Assembly (NCBI GenBank): GCA_028023455.1
Contig: JAQFVV010006293.1
Span: 1,439,844 to 1,503,843 of the forward strand
Source: Epiperipatus broadwayi
Lineage: Eukaryota > Onychophora > Udeonychophora > Euonychophora > Peripatidae
DNA length: 64,000 nt
Direction: 5' to 3'
Numbering within the stretch: position 1 is the first letter of the stretch; each line of letters opens with the position of its first letter. Position numbers and translations under genes: made by a program. A model generated the notes under the pieces. The model worked only from the letters and a program-made list of their open reading frames with translations, was not told the origin of the DNA and ran no database searches. This document shows positions 34,930 through 48,969 of this stretch, piece by piece.

Positions 34930-36640
34930 ACTAAAGAATTTATGAAGAAAAGAATGAATATGAAGATATATATTTCAAATTTTGTAAAATGGTGCTAAAA
35001 AGAGTTGATAATGATATAAGAAAATATAATTGTGAACTAGCAAGGAAAGCTGTAGAAGAGAATAAAAGACTCAAGAAGATAAAACAACATTTTGGTATTG
35101 ATAGGAAACATGTCTGTGATAAGAAAAAAAAGGTGGAATTATTACTAAAAAATGGGTAGAAGACTTCTATCAAGAATTACATAGTAATAAAGTACATTCT
35201 ACATCTATTATATCTTCTGAATTGCCCAGGATTTTAAATGAAGAAGTGAGACATGCAATTAAATTTATGAAGAAGAGAAAAGCTACTCCAGGTAATGATG
35301 GAATTATAATCGATATATTAAAAAAAGCAGGTGAAGAAATAGAAATTTTTTTGGGAAAGTTATATACCAAATATCTAAATGATAAAGATGCACCAGATGA
35401 TTGGAAAAATGCAATATTAATATTTTAAAAAGGTAATAATGAAGATATTAGAAATTACAGACCTATCAGTCTTATCAGTTTTATACAAAATTTTTGCCAA
35501 GGTAACAATTTGTTTACAAAAAACATTGGATTTCAACTAACCAAAAGAACAAGCTGGGTTTAAAAACAGTTTTAGTACAGTAGATTATATTGAAGTATTG
35601 AGAGAAGTTATAGAAAGAACCAATGAACATGAGTTACCATTATGCTTTGGATTTGTAGATTATGAAAAGGCATTTGATTCTATAAGCATTTCTTCAATGA
35701 TTGAATCATCAAGGTATAGACCCAGGAAATTGTCATATTCTGAAGAATATTTATAAAAATGCAATAGCAACAACTATATTACATAATGATACTAGGAAGG
35801 TTAACATTGAGATAGTATAAAACAGGGTGACTCCATATCTCCAAAACTTTTTACAGCAGTGCTACAAAAAGTTTGTGGATTAAAATAGGAAGCTAAAGGA
35901 GTAAAAGTAAATGGAGATTATTTAAGTCCATTTAGATTTTGCTGCTGATGAAATTGTTTTTGCAAATAACGTGTCTAAGCTTCAGGAAATGTTGCAAGAA
36001 TTATCAGATGAAAGTAAGAAAGTAGGACTAAAAGTAATGGATTTTCTCAACAATGAGTTAGAAGTTAACAATTACAAATACCTTGATCAGATTATTATTA
36101 TTACAGATGGAAACATAATGGATGAAATTAATCATAGAATAAAACTTGGTTGGAGTGCTTTCAGTAGAAATAACTTAATATTAGAAGGAATTTGAAAAGG
36201 AAGGTTTTTAATAAATGTGTTTTACTAGTTCTTACTTATGGATCTGAGACTTGGACACTTAAACAATTCAGACTTCAGACCACTCAAAGAATTATGGAGA
36301 AATGCATGTTAGAAGTAACAAGAAGAGATTGAAAATAGAATACATGGATAAGAAAACAAACAGGTGTTACTGACATAGTTGAAAGAATTAAAAGAGTGGA
36401 ATAAAGTTGGGGTGGACATATTGCTGGAAAAGATGATAATAGATGGACAATTTAAATCTTAAACCGGGTTTCAAGAATTGTAAAAGACCCAGAAAGAGAC
36501 CATATGTGAGATGGCTAAATGAAATAAGATATGTTGTGGAGCAGAGAGGCTAGAGATCAGAGAAGATGGATTGAACTTGGAAAGATCTTTATCCTGCAGT
36601 GTATTGATAATGGTTGAGGATGATGATGAATTGTGCCATA
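34930..36640 (+). mobile_element. RTE-type non-LTR retrotransposon, decayed (copy 1)
   Basis: Shifting plus-strand frames spell the RT and C-terminal region of an RTE-clade element. In order: RKATPGNDGIIIDILKKAG, then DDWKNAILIF with a stop; NYRPISLIS; EQAGFKNSFSTVDYIEV; LPLCFGFVDYEKAFDS (motif A); a damaged active site at about 35,935-35,955 where FADD should be (reads FA-A-D-E with an extra codon); LLTYGSETWTL; and near the 3' end WGGHIAGKDDNRWT and RRWIELGK. It ends in short GATGAT repeats (about 36,618-36,630), typical of RTE tails. The 5' endonuclease half is absent. Numerous stops and frameshifts make it inactive. The short frames at 35,222-35,428 and 35,971-36,195 are its largest surviving pieces. 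Confidence 0.85.
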
Positions 36641-38259
36641 AAGCTTTCTTAATTTATTAATGCACTATCTTTTTTTTTTTTATAAATGCATTATTTTTTC
36701 TTATTTATTGTTATTGATATTTTAGTGTGTACATTTTAAAATTAAATTGCTATCACAGATATGTACTGCATATACTTGTTACTGTCATTTGATATATATA
36801 TAGGCGTATATTAAAGTATATACTGTGAAAGCTGAAGAAATTTTATTATTTTTTAGTGCATTTATGCGAATAAAGACATTTCTTTAAAATTTTATATATA
36901 TATTTGATAAATGTATTTTTTTACAAATATTTGTGAAATAATTTTTTTTAGAAAAATTTTCTTTTAGTTTAAATTAACTTTAAAACTTTTGAATATTTAA
37001 TGAAAAACTTTCTTAGGATCTTCATAAAAATAATTTCCAATGTTTGTTCAGAAATAGAATGTTATTGTAATAAATTTCTAAATTTCTTTTAAAAGAATTA
37101 ATAAATAAAAAAATTATAAATTATTTAATTTTTTTAAAAAAAAGTGTTTAGTAATTTAATTAAAAAGCATTTCCTTCTATCTTATGATAAATCTGGCATT
37201 ATTTTGAATATTATGAAAAATGTTATCATTATAGGAAAATAATAAAATTTATGATATATTTTTGTTATTCTTTGAAAATTCTTTAAGCTTATATATAAAT
37301 AATGTTGTTTATAGATTTGAATTTTATTATATTAGGAATAGTGTTGATTAGAATTGGATTTTTTTTTTAAATTTATTTTACTGTAATTAGAAAACTTTTT
37401 TAATGAAAAAATGTTCAACAACATAAATCACAAGTTCATAATCAAATAATAAAAAATATGTCTGTTTTAAATTCAGAATCTGAGCTTTAATGTGTAGAAA
37501 TTTTCTTTGAAGCAATTTTAATCAAAATTTGAAGAGATATTTTTAATTAATTTTATTTTTAAATAGTGTTTTATATGATATGTCCTATTATGTAAATTGT
37601 TTAATAAAAATATTAAAAATAATATTTATTACAATGTAGAAATGTTTAATAGAATTTTTATGTCATAAATATTAAAACAATGAATGAATCGGTGAATGGT
37701 AATTCTTGATTTTCCAGTCATCATTAATTTTGATTATTTTCTATAAACAATCAGTTAATTAAGGGGGTATATTTATACTCATATGAGTTCTAGTCTTATA
37801 GCTAAAGACACTGCTTTATGGCACCATTTTCATGCTAAAACACATAAAAATGCCATTTCCGTGGATGACACGTTCAAACTCGCATTTTCTATAATACAAC
37901 TTTTTTGTTGTGCTACAGATTGCAGGCTGCTATGCCATGTCACAGTACAGCATTATGTTACATCATAGCAAATAAATTTGGTGAATTCACACAGTTTATA
38001 AAATTGTTACGGCTTGATGAGAGGGTGTGTATATTTGAATCGGATGGAAATGTTGTTTTGATTTTTTTTTTTTTTTAAGTATTGAAATGTTCAGATTTTC
38101 TAAAGTAATAATTATCAGACTTTTTAAAACACCATACTGTATTGAAGTTTTAAGTGGGAAAATGTTGACAAGATATATGTGTAAAGTGAGTTGGAATTAG
38201 GTAACATGTCAAGTAATGTACCGTTCGTAACATTCCATGAGACAAACAATATTCTACCG
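36641..38259. other. Non-coding stretch with one GC-richer island
   Basis: Mostly AT-rich. At about 37,780-38,035 base composition is visibly less AT-biased and contains a 61-codon frame. That frame has no motif I recognise and no homologue within the window. It may be part of an old repeat, a conserved element or an unrecognised exon. Confidence 0.45.
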
Positions 38260-39040
38260 CATGTTTATTTTTGAAGTAAAAAATAGTGGAAACACAAAAA
38301 TATCCAGTAAGAAAACTATAATTCTATACTCTTTTTTTAAATTTCATAAAAAGCATATATTATAAACATGGTTAATAAGTAAAGAAGACATTTTATATAT
38401 ATATTTGTTGTTGTTTAAAAACTTTTACTTTCTTTCTTTTCTCCGACTACTGTTATACTTTGTTGAATATATTTTACATTTATTGTTATCATTTATTTTA
38501 TATATGTTAATAAAAAATAAGTATTTACAAAAAGTACGATATTGATATTTTTTATTTTAGCATTACAAACAACAAAACCCTAACCCTAAATCTAACCCTA
38601 AAACTAACCCTAAACCTAACCCTACCTTTACTTTTTGTTGTTATTTTATTTGAAGTAAAAAATAGTGGTAATTTCTGTTTGTCTGTAAAAAATAAAAATG
38701 TAAAACGAAGACTAAAAAAGTAAAAAATAGCGGTAACACAATAATATCTGTTTGTCTGTAAAAATTAAAATTTAAAAGGAAGACTAAGAAATTTTACTTT
38801 TTATTCCGATTATGAGTTTTTAAACAACAAGAAAAAAAAAACGTAACCCCACTAAAAAAATATCCGATAGAAAATTGTTTTATCTAATAAAGCAAAATAA
38901 AAAACACAAATCAAATTGTAATTTGTTGATTTTATTTTACATTTACTGTTATCATTTAATTTGTATATGTTAATAAAAAATAATATTTAAAAAAGACGAT
39001 TTTGTTTTTTTTTATAATTTTCGCATTACAAAAAACACAT
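38260..39040. repeat. Composite repeat block around a telomere-like tract
   Basis: A block at 38,464-38,578 (ACATTTATTGTTATCATTTA, ATATGTTAATAAAAAATAA, GCATTACAAA) is repeated directly at 38,926-39,037. TTGTTGTTTAAAAAC at 38,408-38,422 is exactly complementary to 38,817-38,831. AGTAAAAAATAG(T/C)GG recurs at about 38,275, 38,651 and 38,717, and CTGTTTGTCTGTAAAAA occurs twice between 38,665 and 38,766. The (AACCCT)n tract directly follows the first direct-repeat copy. No coding capacity. Confidence 0.7.
38576..38623. repeat. Interstitial telomere-like tract (AACCCT)n
   Basis: Eight in-phase hexamers: AACCCT occurs five times (units 1, 2, 4, 6, 8), with AAATCT, AAAACT and AAACCT as units 3, 5 and 7. 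The complement is TTAGGG, the usual animal telomere repeat. The tract has clean phase despite the variant units. Confidence 0.9.
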
Positions 39041-39751
39041 CAAAATAATTAAAATCAACGGCCAGGGAATGTTCATATTTTATAGTTTTAGTGAGTAACA
39101 GCGCCATTGAATGATGTCTTTATCTATAATACTAGCACCCTCATATGTATCAAAATAAATCATTAAGAAACTGTTAATTACTATAAATTATTTTTGTAAT
39201 TATTTATAGATTTTTGAAATGTACTGGCATCTTAACATAAATTCTTAGCATCTACTAAGTAAAAGTTTTAAAGTTATGTCTTCATTCTTAAATAAATTTT
39301 CTAAATGTGCATTATTCTGAGGTTTTTTTTAAAATAAAAAATCTAGGTTCTCTTGAATAAAAATGTATTTATATACATTAGTAAAGAATGAGAGAAGAAT
39401 AATTTACATTAATATGGAATTCCTTATCATGAAAAATAGTGAAATGGATTTTTTTTCTTTCAAAACTCTTAATACTTACATTTATAAAACATGACTGCAA
39501 TTTTTTTAATGCTATACATTTTAGTAATCAAAATGACAAATATTAGTTTCAAATATAGAAAACAGTAAAACTTTACTTATTGAATTGTAATATTCTCAAT
39601 AAGACTTTTATGTTAAATATATTTTAAAAATGCTGAAAATTTTATTAAATACTGAGATTTAAAATTATTTTTGGGTTTATAAAAGATTATATCAAGTTAT
39701 AGAAACAAAATGTTAAATATTTTTTATTCATTTTCCAGTTATTTATATATA
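39041..39751. other. AT-rich non-coding stretch
   Basis: No coding or repeat signal recognised. Confidence 0.6.
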
Positions 39752-39926
39752 TAATAATGAATTATAACCGTATTAATATATTTATAAAAACTATAACAAA
39801 CTGAAAAGTACTTTGGAATTTAAATAGTTTTCAGTTGAGGAATGTTAAGAAATTAATTGGAAGTACTTCTGTGGTTAGTTATAGTTTTTATAAATATAAT
39901 ATTACTGTTATAATTCATTATTTTAT
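39752..39926. mobile_element. Small foldback/MITE, about 175 bp
   Basis: AATAATGAATTATAAC to ATTTATAAAAACTATAAC at the left is matched by its reverse complement at the right. The pairing continues inward past CTATAAC to an AGTACT-like end, giving arms of about 60 bp around a 50-bp loop. No coding capacity. The AT-rich ends hide any target-site duplication. Confidence 0.65.
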
Positions 39927-42900
39927 TACAATTTTAATTTCATAACAGACATTTTATTTAAAAGCAATGCCTGACAGAAAAATTAGTTGGAATGATATTT
40001 CCAGATATATGGAGTAGCATATATTGAAATTTAATTTTTAAAGCAGTGCATTAGTTAGTCTTACAAGAAAATGGATTCATATAGGAATGCAGTATGGAGT
40101 GATAATGAATTCTAAAAATGTACTGTATGTGTTTATAATGTGAGAGATTTGATCAGTGAATTGGTCAAGTAGGACTAGTCATTTAAAATGATATTGACAT
40201 TATATATTTGTAAATTATTTGCTGTAAAATTAATGCAAAATTCAGATACTTTTATGGTCTTTTTTTAAGAGGAGCAGTGTGCTACTCATAACAAATTGTT
40301 AGATATGATCTTTGATACAATACATTTGTTCTTTTCATGTAATCCTGGTATATTTTGAACTTGAGATCAGATTTGGCATCCTTATTTTTAGCATGTACGT
40401 AGCCATCTTCATTGCATATTGTATTTTCTATCTCTAATAACCCATTCTGCTTTTTACTTGAATTTTTCAATCTGTAAGACAGTTTTGTTCACTTGATTAC
40501 ATGAGTAACATTTTGATGCACATGTAATTGGTTCATGGATTAACCCATTGAATATAAAGTCTCTGAATTTTTCCAACTATTGATTAAATTGGCAATGAAT
40601 TTCTTGAATATGTGTAACAATACTGAAATCATTGATATGCAATTTCTCCTTAACATATATGTATGAGTAAGTTTTATTGAGCCCCATTGCTTTTATGCCT
40701 TTTGTAATTAATATCCAAGTGAATGTTAACTTATTTATGTTAAGTAGCTTGCATACACACACACACACACAATGGTAATAAAAAAAAAAGATATTTAAAA
40801 TAATATTTATTATTCTCTTTTTGTATTAAACACAATTAAAGAATACTTTTTAAAAAAAAAAAAAAAAAAAGTGTGCTATTAAAAATTTCTAAGTTAATTT
40901 AGCAATTTATTATGCAATATATATATATATATGAAGAAATATTGGGGAAAAATATAGGATTGTTATAATTATAAGATTTATGCATATTTTATTTTACTTC
41001 TAATTTACAAAGGTTTTTTTCCCCTCCTTCAGAATTTTATATATACATTGTTAATATTGACTATTTTAATTTTATTTCTGAAAAGTGCTTAAAAGTAACA
41101 GATGATTCCCCCCCCCCCCCATATATTAGTCATTTACATTCTCTTACTTTTTTTTTCCTGATTGAATATTTTATATCTAACTTTTATTCTAACACTGGAT
41201 TTTTCAGTATCGTATATTTTCCACTTAATAGACTTCTACTCTGTTCATCTCTCTCTGTCTTTCTTTTTCTTTTTTTAAAAATATTTAGTGCTTTAAAAAC
41301 ATCCTTTATTATTCTGTATATTATGCTTAATTCAATTTTTTATATTTATAAATAATTTATGTATTTGTGTTAGTCTTTGGAACACGTTTATTTTTTCAAA
41401 TATAATTTTTTTTCATTTTCATGCTTTAACATTTAAGTTTTTTTTTTTTTTAATTGTCCATGTTTTTTTTTTTCATAGCTTTGTATACATTTAAATATGG
41501 TTTGAATATACCTAACATTATAAAATTCCTTCTTTATTAACTTTTTCAATACTCATATTAGTAATAATCATTGTGGTATTTATCTGGGCAGAATAGTTTC
41601 ATAATTGAGTGCAGAAAATTTGGTTCCTTTATATTCAATAACCTGAGCCAACTGAAGAGTGTTGGTTCAGCATGTAATGCATTTGGTGTATGTCTATCCA
41701 TTTCATAGTCTTTATTCATTTGATTAAAATTTGTGGTGAAATGAAAACTTATAAGCATATATAAATTAAAGAGTGATAATGACTATTTATGCAATGTTGA
41801 AATAGTACCAAAATGAAAATTCAACTATTAAAAATATACTTGGTGTGATCAATCAATATTAGTGAAAATGCTGTTTCATGAAAAATATTTATATAAAGAA
41901 TAGGTGGAGTAGCATTTTAAAATGTTCTCTAATACTTGCAATTTTAAAATTTATTAGGATTGTCTGCTAATGTTTTATGATTGTTTTCATTACAACTAAT
42001 TTTTCTTTAATTATTGAAATAAATCTTTATATTTTATTAAAGATTTTGTTTCTTTAAATCACTTTTAATTTATATATTTAAAGATTATTATAATAAGAAA
42101 TAAATACTTCTTAACAACAACTAATTTATTGAAACTTTCATAATTCAACAACTAGTTGAGTAGTTTGTTTTTTTTTTTAAAAAAAAAGAAAGAATAATCT
42201 TGCTATATGATAGTAGATAGTCAAAGTGATTATATTTAATATTTAACTAATTATAACCTAATGTGAAATTATTTTTAAGTGGAATGCAGTATTGAAGCAT
42301 TTACTGTTATATATATATACAATTTCTACAAATTCCAGTAACACTTTGTTATTCATTATATTCTAGTTATGTGTTTCATTTATTAAAATCTTGATTTTTT
42401 TTTTAAAATGTAATAATATCAAGAAAATCAACTGGGAATTTTTATTATGAGGCACTTTTTATAAATCGTTTTAAAATCTAGTAAATATTTACCCTATGGG
42501 TAAAGTTTTTTAAAAATATATATTTCACAAATTTTTAAGCTTATGATAAATCTATAATATTTAATTAATGTGAAATATGGTGCACAATACTGTGATAAGA
42601 ATTTTCAACTCTTACACCAATTTAATTATGGGACACCCATGTCTGGTTCTTTTATCAATAAATAAAATCATTCTAATTGAATTTAAATTATCATAATAAT
42701 ATTTATTGATATTTAAAAAAAAGTTTGTCATATTTTTATTTTCTATTATAAACAATTATCTATCATTTATATAAGGATTTGTTTTTCTAGACTAACCATT
42801 TAAAAAAAAATCATGCAGTTTATAATAAGTAACAATTTTTACTTTGTTTTGAGTAGGATTACAAAGTGCTATATATTTTTCACGTATTTATAAACTTAGT

Positions 42901-43321
42901 GATAAATTATATGTGTGTTTAAACATACATATACGAAATTGATTTTTATGTAAATGGTACATTAAAGTTTTGCCATGTAATGATACCTCACTACTTTTTT
43001 ATAAGAACTTGGATAAAATTTCAAGTTTATTTTTATTTAGTAGATATATATTTATTGGTTTATGTTTTTATTTGCCCAAATTTCTAAAATTAACAGATAT
43101 TTCTTTCTTTGAACTTATATCACCAATATTCTTTTCAATATTGATTTAAAAGTTATGTTAAATGTTTTGACATTGTAAGCATTAGTTGACAAGTGAAATA
43201 TAATCTTAGAACTTGAAATATTTGTAGTCTGTCATAAGCTTGTCAGAAATTGACTTATTTTAAGACAAGAGCAAAAATAAATGTTTTAAATTTACCACCT
43301 AAAATATATTATAAAGTTAGG
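39927..43321. other. AT-rich non-coding stretch
   Basis: Contains a short (AC)n microsatellite at about 40,754-40,770, poly(A) at about 40,851-40,870, poly(C) at about 41,108-41,119 and (AT)n at about 40,918-40,932. Frames on the minus strand at 40,282, 40,577 and 41,558 are isolated, short and lack recognisable motifs. Confidence 0.55.
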
Positions 43322-43385
43322 TATGTATAATATAGTGGTTAGTCCATTCATCTGCCTACTTATGACCTAGATTTAAATTGTTTCA
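43322..43385 (+). repeat. tRNA-like SINE head (weak candidate)
   Basis: TATAGTGGTTAGTCCATTC resembles an A-box region, and about 20 nt later CTAGATTTAAATTG could be a decayed B box. No cloverleaf, poly(A) tail or second copy is evident. Confidence 0.25.
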
Positions 43386-46300
43386 GGCAGCTGAGAAGTT
43401 ATAATCAAACTTAGATTTTATTTTATTTTTAACCAAATGTCATCCAATTATTAATTAATAAATTGGTATCTAGATATTTTTGTTAGAGGATAAAATAATG
43501 AATGGAAACTGTATACTAATCTGGTAATTATTATCTTATTTATAAGTTTCTTTGCAGAAGGATGCTGGGAAGGTGTATTTTAACTTTGCAGTGAGCTATT
43601 TAAATGCTGTTCATCTTTTATATATGTAGAAAATAAAAACTCTGTATGTGCCTAATGCTTTTTAAATCGGAAACGATGGTAAAATAGTTTTTACAATGTT
43701 TTATATTGTGTTTGGAGACATATTAATATGTGCACATGCATTCTTTAATGATTCTTTTTATTTCACATCAAATCTAAAATGAAAAAGATTATTTATGATT
43801 CTGAGCATATTCTTAGACCTGAGAACCGGGATTGGGGTTCATTAGAGCTTTAAAAATTAATAATTTTTAAAACATGTAGCAGTTTTAAAGATGTTTAAAT
43901 TACATTTACATAAATAGAAAAAAAAAAAGTATTTCTACAGTAAGACTTAAAAGTTGTTTTTTTTTTGACCGAATTTTTATTATAGTTGACACGTTTTCGT
44001 ATTCAGTCACCATTCTTTTCTGATAATTCTCCTTTGTTCTCATATTTTTTCCTTCTGAATAACATCATTTATATATTTTTTTTCATTTGTGTGGATAATA
44101 TTCTTTCAGATGATATCTCTTCTAATAATATGAATGGAAATTTTTTTTATTTTTTATGAAATTATGTTTTTGGTCATAATTTATTATATTTAAATTGTCA
44201 ATTTTATTAGAATTATTTTATTTTTCAATTTATCTTGTTTTATTTATGCATTTTCTTAAAAAAATTATTTTGGTGAATCAGTATAATTTATTTTCTATTA
44301 CTTTTATTCATATTTATATTTTTGTTGTTCATCCTATTATCCCATAAATCTAAGTTATTTTTAATAATAATTTATTTTTTATATATACTGTCTCCCAAAT
44401 CTGTCATTTCTTTTCATGTTAAATATAATCCTGAGGTACTTTATTTCCTCTGCCTTTTTAACCTCCTTCTGTTAATTATCATATTGTTAATGCTGTTTAA
44501 AATGTATAACATGACTTTATATTAAGAGCAATTTAAAAAAAAAATCTTATTTGTGATTTCTGGTATTTTTGTCTACATTCAAAAATTTTCCTTTTTTATT
44601 TTACTATATTACTAATGACAGTTTTGATCAGAATCTATTAATTCTTTTTTCTATTAATTTTTGTAATGCTATTTTGTGTCATTTAAAATTTTTGTTTTGT
44701 TTTCGAATTCCAAATCTAAATAAACTACAGAATAGTTTTTCTTGTTAAATATAAAGATAAAATTAACCAAACACATTTATTCAATTTCTGTTCATTTACC
44801 AATTTCATCTATTATATTTGCTTTAACTGATATTAACTGGCTTGAATAAACACAATTATTTTCAAATCTATATGCATCCATTTCACTTTCGTTCACAGAC
44901 ATTTGATTACCAGTCATCAATTATTATAACAAAAATATTGCTATTTCCTTTGCTTTTGAATGTAAAACTTCTTAAATAATTATTATTTTAAGAACCAATT
45001 TTATTGCAATAGATCAGGCATGAGAATCTTTCTTGAAGTGCAAGCTATATGGGATGTTTGTCATCACAATTTGGGCTATGTCACTAAAAGAAAAAATTCA
45101 TAAACATCACATTTATTACAAAGTATATCAAAGAAAGTTATTTTTAAAGAAAATTTTTATAACATTTATATAACAAAAAAATAGAGCTTATGGATTGGAG
45201 GAATTTTAATGAGAAATTTGACATTGATCTTTTTTTTTATACAAAGTCTTCAATATTTTTTGGTATCTGAAATATTGCAAGTTATAAATTATCTTGAAAA
45301 TATTTATTTATTAGTCTTTATTTTGTTTTATCCTAGAAAAAAGTTGTTTATTTTTATAAGTATTAGCAAACACAGCAGTTTATCTTATACTTAAGTTCAC
45401 TGTTTTGGATATTATTCTTTTGAAGGAATTGCACAAAATTGTAATATTCAATTTGGAATTTTTCCTGCAGAAGTTCATTACTTTTGTAGTAGAATTATTT
45501 CCATTTGTAGATCATTTCATGCTATTTTTTTAACATAAGCTAAAAATTAATTTGCAAAAAGGCTAAAATTGCCTTTTTAAACTTTGAAGTCATTAAATGT
45601 AGAATTGCCTTTTTTTTTTTTTTTTTTTTCAAGTTTTAATTAATCAGCATAATTAAAATTTTCACTGTTATTGTGATTAACTAATTAATGGAAACAACAT
45701 GTCATCAATCCTGAATTTATTTCCTAAATATGAAGTTTTATTTCACAAGCTTTGACATGGATGCATTTGACTTTTAAATTAAGATCATTTAAATATCTAT
45801 ATAAAATGTAAGATCACTAATCCACTTATTATTCTTTAGCTCAAGGTTAAATTTATTTTTCACTTTCAAAAATGTATATACTTATTCTCTGAGTTTATAA
45901 AAATGAAGTATTTTCATTTTGCTTAACCAGTGAATTGTATTTCACACCTAGATTTAATTTTTTAAAAAATTCTTTAAACTGGCATTGATTAAATGCTTAG
46001 GATTTTGCAAATTGGTGCCTGATGTAATGACACACATTATGTTTTATCAAATTTTACTGACTTGACATACAAATTTTCTTGATGGATTATGTAATGAAAT
46101 TTTACAAAATTGTTTATTAAATATAGAAATGCTAATTTTTGATTTTAATTAAGAAGAAAATTTTATTTTAATACCAATCATTTTAGAAACCCATCCATTA
46201 ATACACTGACTAACCTTTCAATTTTATTATTGCTTTCTTTACTTTTTCATAAATATTGTTTCCCCATAATGGTGTCTTTCATTCTTTGAACACAAAACAT

Positions 46301-48969
46301 TTCTTTAGAAATATTAAAGGCATTATTAAGTACATTATAAAAAGTGCAAGTTGAACTAAATCTTATATAGTGATTCTTTGATCACTAATCCCTGAAAATG
46401 AATTACAATGATTTTTCTATTGACTTTTGTTTCATTGTACTTTCTTCAACTTGCTTAGTTATTATTTTGTCTGACATTTAATGTTTTTAAAAACTTTTCT
46501 GGGCACAAAATTTTAGCAGTTCCCAGAAAGCACCCCCCCCCCCAATTCCTTGTCACAATAATTTTTTAGAATGTTTTTGCAAGTTTTACACTAACAATAT
46601 AGCTTACATAACAGTTTCTCCAAGCAAGTCTGACTGTTTTTAGTCAAGAATGTGTTTATGTTACCAGACAGTTTTATTAATGTTTTGTTTTTAAATTTCC
46701 TAATATTTTTTAAACATATCATATCCAGAATGTTTAATAGTGTAGTAGCATTCAGCATTAATTTTTTTATATGAAAAGAAGTCGAAACATATTAATACAT
46801 CAATCTTAAAGAAATCATCTTCTATTCACTTATTCTGTAATATTTTAATTTCTGCAGAAAAGTTGTTTTTTTTTAAAAAAAAGAAGAAAACTACAAGAGC
46901 ATTTTGTGCACTTTCATTTAAAAATATATATGATAAATTGCCATCTAGTCTGCTTGTTAATGCTTTGTGTGATCACATACAAATATTAATGCTGGTATCA
47001 AAGAATTAAATCATTCATAATTGGATGTGAAAAACAAACCAAAATGTTAATAAAAATGTATTCACTAAGCAAGCATGTATTCTAAAAAGTCACGAAGAGT
47101 TGCACAGAAAATTATAAAGAATCTCATACAGCTTCTAGTTCACAAGTTGCCCATGACTTGTTTTAGAACAAAAGTGCAGAAAATAATGTGGGATAAAGTG
47201 ATTTATCTTGGAGTACATTTTCTTTTTTGAAATTTAAAATAATTTTATTCTTGTTTGGAAATAAATAATTTATTTAAAAACCCTTTTTAATTTCTTACTT
47301 TTTTCAGCTATATCATATGGGCCATCATAGGTTTGAATTCAGGCAAAGTTAAAAGTGTTCTGATTCTAATCAACTTTATGATTTTATGTTCATATGACGA
47401 CTCATAACTAACACATCTTAATAATGCAAATATTTATCAATAAATAAGTATCTGCATATTCTTAATTAGTATGCAAATCTTCATCACCCATTATTAGTCA
47501 TTCTTTCTCTTAGAAGAATCTGTTGGAGAAGTTTTTGCTTTGTAGTGATTATTTAAAGACTGTTTAGTGTTTTTTTAATGGGTTGGACCTAAATATAGTG
47601 AAAGTTCATTTCGGTTATAACTTTGAATAGTTTTATTATTTTACAGTTGATTTATTATAAAATCTACTTTTAAATTTTATATGTTCTCTTGGCTGAACAA
47701 AATCAATTTTTTTTTTCTAATTACCTACATAAAATTTCAATGAAAAGTTTATAGAAGATTGAGAATAAGTTAGTAAATAGGTCTGTAATTTTTTCTGATA
47801 TTCTTTTTGTTTTGTATATTAGTGGTAATACTAATTGCATTATTTAATTTGAATATGTTCTTTTTTTTAAAAAAAAAAAAACATTTAATAAATAATAGCG
47901 ATCTCATTTTTACTAGTTCTCATAGAATATTATTTCAACTTTCTTCAATTACTTTCAATTTTTCATATTTGAAATTATATCAATAAGTAGAATATCCAAA
48001 ATTTTATACACAATATTTGAACAGTTTTTCTTATTTATGATTTTATCAATCAATTTAAAGGGGGGAAAAATCCTATAATTTGTATATATAGAGTGATATA
48101 AAAACACATTTTTATTCCATCTATTTCTTGGATTATGTTTAATTTTTTTTAAAATGATTTCCGTTGCTATAATACTTTTATAATAACTTCTGTGCTATCT
48201 GTATTTTGTTTTCAGAAACTAAATTTTTCACACGATGGAAACTAAACCTTGAGTCATATATTTTAGGCTACTTAGTTTTGAATTTTATTTGAAATATTGA
48301 TATTAGCGTACTAGCTTTTTTTTAAATCTACGTTTGTAGACTTTTTTCCATTAGTTTATGTTATGTCAAAACATTTCAGAAGTTTTTTATAAGTACATGA
48401 TCATTATTAATATTAAAATTTTAATATTAATTTTATGAGAGAATTGTTCTTATTGGTCAGCATAAAATCAATTTTATTTTGCATCTCATTAAGAAAGGCA
48501 TTTTTGTATTTGTTTTTGGTTTGTTTATTTTTATGTGTGTGAAAAAAAAAGAGAATTTATAATAAATAGGTTTTTTATTTTTTTATTTTTCAAACGATAT
48601 ATTAACGATATATTCTCTCTTTTTTTTTTTTTTGAAAAAGTCATTTTCTATATTTTTAATTACATAATTTTCATATTTTACAATTCAAAATATACCAGCT
48701 GTAGTTTTTATAAGGAAATTAAATGGTCTGTGGTTTTAGTTCATATTATATATACAGCACTTTATCTTTTTTTTTTTTTTTTATATTTAAATTTATTTCC
48801 TTTTACATCTCATGTATATGACTATGTCGCTGTTGTTGTATTCATAATTCAGGAATTAAATTATTTCAAAGTTCTACAAAATTGCAAAATAACTGGAATT
48901 TTAAAGTATATTATGCATATTTATTGAAAGTGGGCTAAAAATATTTCCATTTTTAATAATTGAAACTGA
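43386..48969. other. Long AT-rich stretch without recognisable features
   Basis: About 5.6 kb of A/T-dominated DNA with homopolymers, including poly(T) at about 45,610-45,629 and poly(C) at about 46,531-46,542. The 130-residue plus-strand frame at 48,535-48,927 is rich in Phe, Ile and Tyr from T-runs and is not convincing. No splice-flanked exon could be recognised by eye. Confidence 0.55.

Noticed and set aside
47325-47350. tRNA-derived SINE around GGTTTGAATTC
   Set aside because: Only a B-box-like string is present; no A box at a suitable distance and no second copy.
48535-48927. 130-residue plus-strand open frame as a membrane protein
   Set aside because: Its apparent hydrophobicity comes from T-runs; no recognisable signal or homologous segment, and the frame spans two poly(T) tracts.
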